Below are positions 61,656-64,000 of a stretch of DNA of 64,000 nucleotides, in pieces (within the stretch, counting starts at the first letter, position 1; each line of letters starts with the position of its first letter). Source of the DNA: Marinitoga lauensis (lineage in GTDB: Bacteria > Thermotogota > Thermotogae > Petrotogales > Petrotogaceae); contig NZ_QHLX01000006.1 in the NCBI RefSeq assembly GCF_004135675.1, positions 62,001 to 126,000 on the forward strand, written 5' to 3'. The notes beneath the pieces were generated by a model. The model searched no databases, was not told the origin of the DNA, and was given only the letters and a program-made list of their open reading frames with translations. The translations under genes and the position numbers were made by a program.

Positions 61656-62739
61656 ATGCTTGAAAAAAGAATTAAAGATGTTTTAGATAAATACGGTCTT
61701 AAATATGATGAAAAAAGAATTAAAAACATTAGAAACATAATTGGCTATTTTAAAAATATATCATATGATGTTTTAGAAAATATAATTTTAGAAAACTATA
61801 CAATAGGCGAATCATATTTTTTTAGAGATAAAAAATTATGGAATGTTTTAAGAAAATACTTTTTAAAAAAAGAAAATTGGAATATCCTAAGTTTGGGATG
61901 TTCCAGAGGGGAGAGGTTTATACATTATCTTTTTTGTTAAATGATATAAAGAAAAATTATTATATTTTAGGTGTAGACGCTTCAAGAGAAAGAATAATTC
62001 AGGCTAAGGAAGGGAAATATAAACACTGGAGTATTCGACACTTATCTTCCACAGAAATAAATAAATACTTTGAAGTAAAAAATAACTTTTATTATGTAAA
62101 AGATGAATATAAAAAAAATGTAGAATTCAAAACGGATAATATTACAAATACTATAAAAACAAATGACAAATATGATATAATTATCATCAGAAGAGTTTTG
62201 ATTTATTTCAATAATGAACAAATTATAAAAATACTAAGATCATTAAATAGAATTTTAAATAACGACGGAATTCTCATTTTAGGTCATGGAGAATTTTACC
62301 CTATATTACCAGAAATTTTCAATTTTGAAATAGAAAATAAAATAGTTATCTGGAAAAAATACAATAAATCAAATTCTATTAATATTTTTCCATTTAAAGA
62401 TGAGAAGAATAATATTCTCAAAAAAATTTTCCCAATATTAATTCTCTAGAGAAAAAAAGAAAAAATAAACTTTTAACTTCTTTCACAAGTATATCCGAAG
62501 AAGAATATATAGAAATCATAGAAAAGCTGATAAAAGAAAAAAAATTTCTTTTTGCATATGATTTGATTAATAAAATATGTAATAATTCATTAAATTATTT
62601 AATATGGAAGTATAAAGCATTTTTGGAAATGCAATTAGAAATCGACCCTACAGATTCAATAGGAAAAGCTTTATTTTTAAATCCTGATGATAATGAATTA
62701 TGGAATATGAAGCATTTAAATGATCATAGGAGTGGATAA
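61656..62739 (+). CDS. CheR-type methyltransferase with C-terminal extension (two frame breaks)
   Basis: About 361 residues from ATG 61656 (AAGGAG upstream). Breaks near 61905 and 62428 need one base each. CheR fold: N-terminal helices, then ENYTIGESYFFRDKKLWNVL (the ExYFFRD motif), SLGCSRGEEVYTLSFLL (SAM loop), GVDASRERIIQAKEGKY, and YDIIIIRRVLIYFNNEQI. The last ~90 residues look TPR-like, as in CheR proteins of non-classical chemosensory systems. It methylates glutamates on chemoreceptors. It starts an operon with CheW-like and CheA-like genes. Confidence 0.87.
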
Positions 62740-62740
62740 A

Positions 62741-63489
62741 ATGAATTATTATATATGTGAATTAATAGATGAAAATAATGAAATAATCAAAATTGCTTTA
62801 AAAGATGAGATTTTGGGAGTTTCAAAAAAATTTATCAAGAAAAATGTTGAAGGAAAATTCTTAGGTTACTCCAAGTTTAAAGATACACTTTATCCTGTAT
62901 TAACATTACCTGGAAAAAAATCTTTTATATTAAAGAATTTTCTAATATATAGTTCTTTTGCTTTTGGTGTAACTTCAATAGTCAAGAAAGTATCCATTGA
63001 AAAATTTGAATCTTTTAACGATGAAACTTTAAAAATTTTCCCGGATTTGGAAATTTTTTCAGGATATTTTGAATATGATTTTGAAGATGTATTCATATAT
63101 AATATAAATAAAGCTGATGTCAAACTCCCAAAAAATTATATTATTAAAACCACTAAAGAAAAAGATTTTTCAAAAAAGGAAGAAAATATTCCGAATGCTT
63201 TTATTATCGATAATAAATTTGCCATATTAAAAGGAAATAGCATCTTAAGTATTATTGATAAAAACAGTTATTGCCCTTTTAAATATAAAAATTATTCTGG
63301 TTTTATTGAATACAAAAATAAAATATTTCCGGTAAAAAAAACTTCGAATAATTCGAAATGGATAATTGTAACTAAAAAATAGCAATTTTGTGTGAAAAAA
63401 TTATTTTTGAATATGGAGAAATTTTTACGGATAATAATGGTAAACATCTTTTAAAATTTAAAAATATGACTTTACCTATTCTGGAGTGA
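62741..63489 (+). CDS. CheW-like coupling protein, divergent (one frame break)
   Basis: About 249 residues. The frame stops at 63382 but continues with one added A near 63378 (TKKIAILCEKIIFEYGEI) to a TGA at 63487. Beta-rich, with alternating strands such as YYICELIDENNEIIKIALKDEILGVSKKF and LYPVLTLPGKKSF that fit one or two CheW-like barrels. The identity rests mainly on position between cheR and cheA. GGAGTGG precedes ATG 62741. Confidence 0.5.
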
Positions 63490-63493
63490 TTAT

Positions 63494-64000
63494 ATGGAAT
63501 TTATGGATATTTATTTCACTGAAATGGAAGAAAAATTAAATGAAGCAATAGAATTGCTTAAAAAATATTTAAAAAAACATGACCAAATCATTATAAAAGA
63601 TTTATATAGAATATATCACACTTTAAAAGGATCTGCTGGATTGGTTGGACTTCCAAAACTTGGTGAATTTATGCATAAATTAGAATCTGCATTTAAAGAA
63701 AAAGTTAATAAAAAACTCGATGAAGACTTCGTAGCAAAAATAATGAAAATCTCCAGTGAAATTATTAATAAAAAAAAGATTTAACAGATGCAGAAATTAA
63801 ATATTTTGAAAATATTCTTAGTGGAAAAGAAAAAATAGAAAGCTCTATAAACAAAATAACAACAAATAATAATATATCTTATGAGTTTCTGGAGAATTTT
63901 TATGAAAGAATTCTTAAAATAGAGAATAATTTAATCAATAATAACTATTCCATTGCCCTAAAAGAGATACAACAATTAAGAATTTATACTCAGAATTTAA
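63494..64000 (+). CDS. CheA-like histidine kinase, N-terminal part (cut by window end)
   Basis: The Hpt domain is clear: FMDIYFTEMEEKLNEAIELLKKYLKK, then the phospho-His in RIYHTLKGSAGLVGLPKLGEFMHKLE (near residue 45). A break at the A-run near 63777 needs one base, after which the frame stays open to the window end. The remaining CheA domains lie outside. Together with the CheR and CheW-like genes it forms a second, non-classical chemosensory pathway. Confidence 0.82.

Noticed and set aside
1-64000. Replication origin or prophage
   Set aside because: No dnaA/dnaN, DnaA-box cluster, integrase or phage structural genes were seen.

Overview
The window is 64 kb of strongly AT-rich bacterial DNA with dense, often overlapping genes. 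The best guess is a member of the Thermotogota near Marinitoga/Petrotoga. The reasons are a fused shikimate kinase/3-dehydroquinate synthase like that of Thermotoga, an envelope gene set (MMPL exporter, LolA-like protein, beta-barrel protein), abundant chemoreceptors and an HD-GYP protein, and oligopeptide ABC transport. The species assignment is inference from gene content, not from a marker gene.

Layout. 0-5 kb: end of a SurA-like foldase, an Fe-S assembly factor, prmC, and convergent ileS. 4.6-7.8 kb: a GAF/PAS sensor kinase and its receiver-only partner on the minus strand. 7.9-12.2 kb: YitT-type protein, thiI, plsC, DUF151 nuclease, polyprenyl synthase. 12.2-15.9 kb: an unusual two-gene operon encoding a membrane-anchored pseudo-hydrolase and a TPR/transmembrane/acidic-tail protein, then tRNA-Gly. 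16-20 kb: lgt, cupin, tatD, STAS protein, small ABC exporter. 20.3-25.7 kb: a five-gene peptide ABC transporter. 25.8-27.7 kb: an IS1634-like insertion sequence flanked by 215-bp direct repeats. 27.9-31.1 kb: an unrecognised helical protein divergent from a 38-residue four-cysteine peptide and a secreted protein. 31-37 kb: AAA/PD-(D/E)XK protein, repeats, U32 protein, FKBP, DEAD-box helicase, aroQ. 37-41 kb: a chemoreceptor and a RloA/RloB defence-type pair. 41.3-51.3 kb: aroKB, aroC, aroE, dus, tsaD, clpX, a second chemoreceptor and dxr. 51.3-52 kb: a tandem palindromic repeat array. 52-57 kb: the envelope trio. 57-59.7 kb: a zinc-ribbon/HTH protein and a guanine-riboswitch-controlled purine permease. 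59.7-64 kb: an HD-GYP protein divergent from a CheR/CheW-like/CheA chemosensory operon cut by the window end.

A pervasive feature governs how this window must be read. More than fifty genes or gene segments are interrupted by a single missing base, nearly always in or next to a homopolymer. In every case I worked through, adding one base restores a continuous conserved protein; I never needed to remove one. The tRNA shows the same defect three times. I therefore treat these genes as intact genes with probable assembly errors, and I give merged spans covering the whole gene. The coordinates of the breaks are in the entries.

The most interesting biology is: (1) the long target duplication around the IS1634-like element, which left both convergent genes at the insertion site complete; (2) the cysteine-rich peptide locus at 29.4-31.1 kb; (3) the ZU5-like/pseudo-lipase/repeat-domain protein with its lost nucleophile; (4) the repeat family at 32.7-33.2 and 51.3-52.0 kb; (5) the zinc-ribbon protein divergent from the envelope operon with a duplicated 14-bp motif between them.
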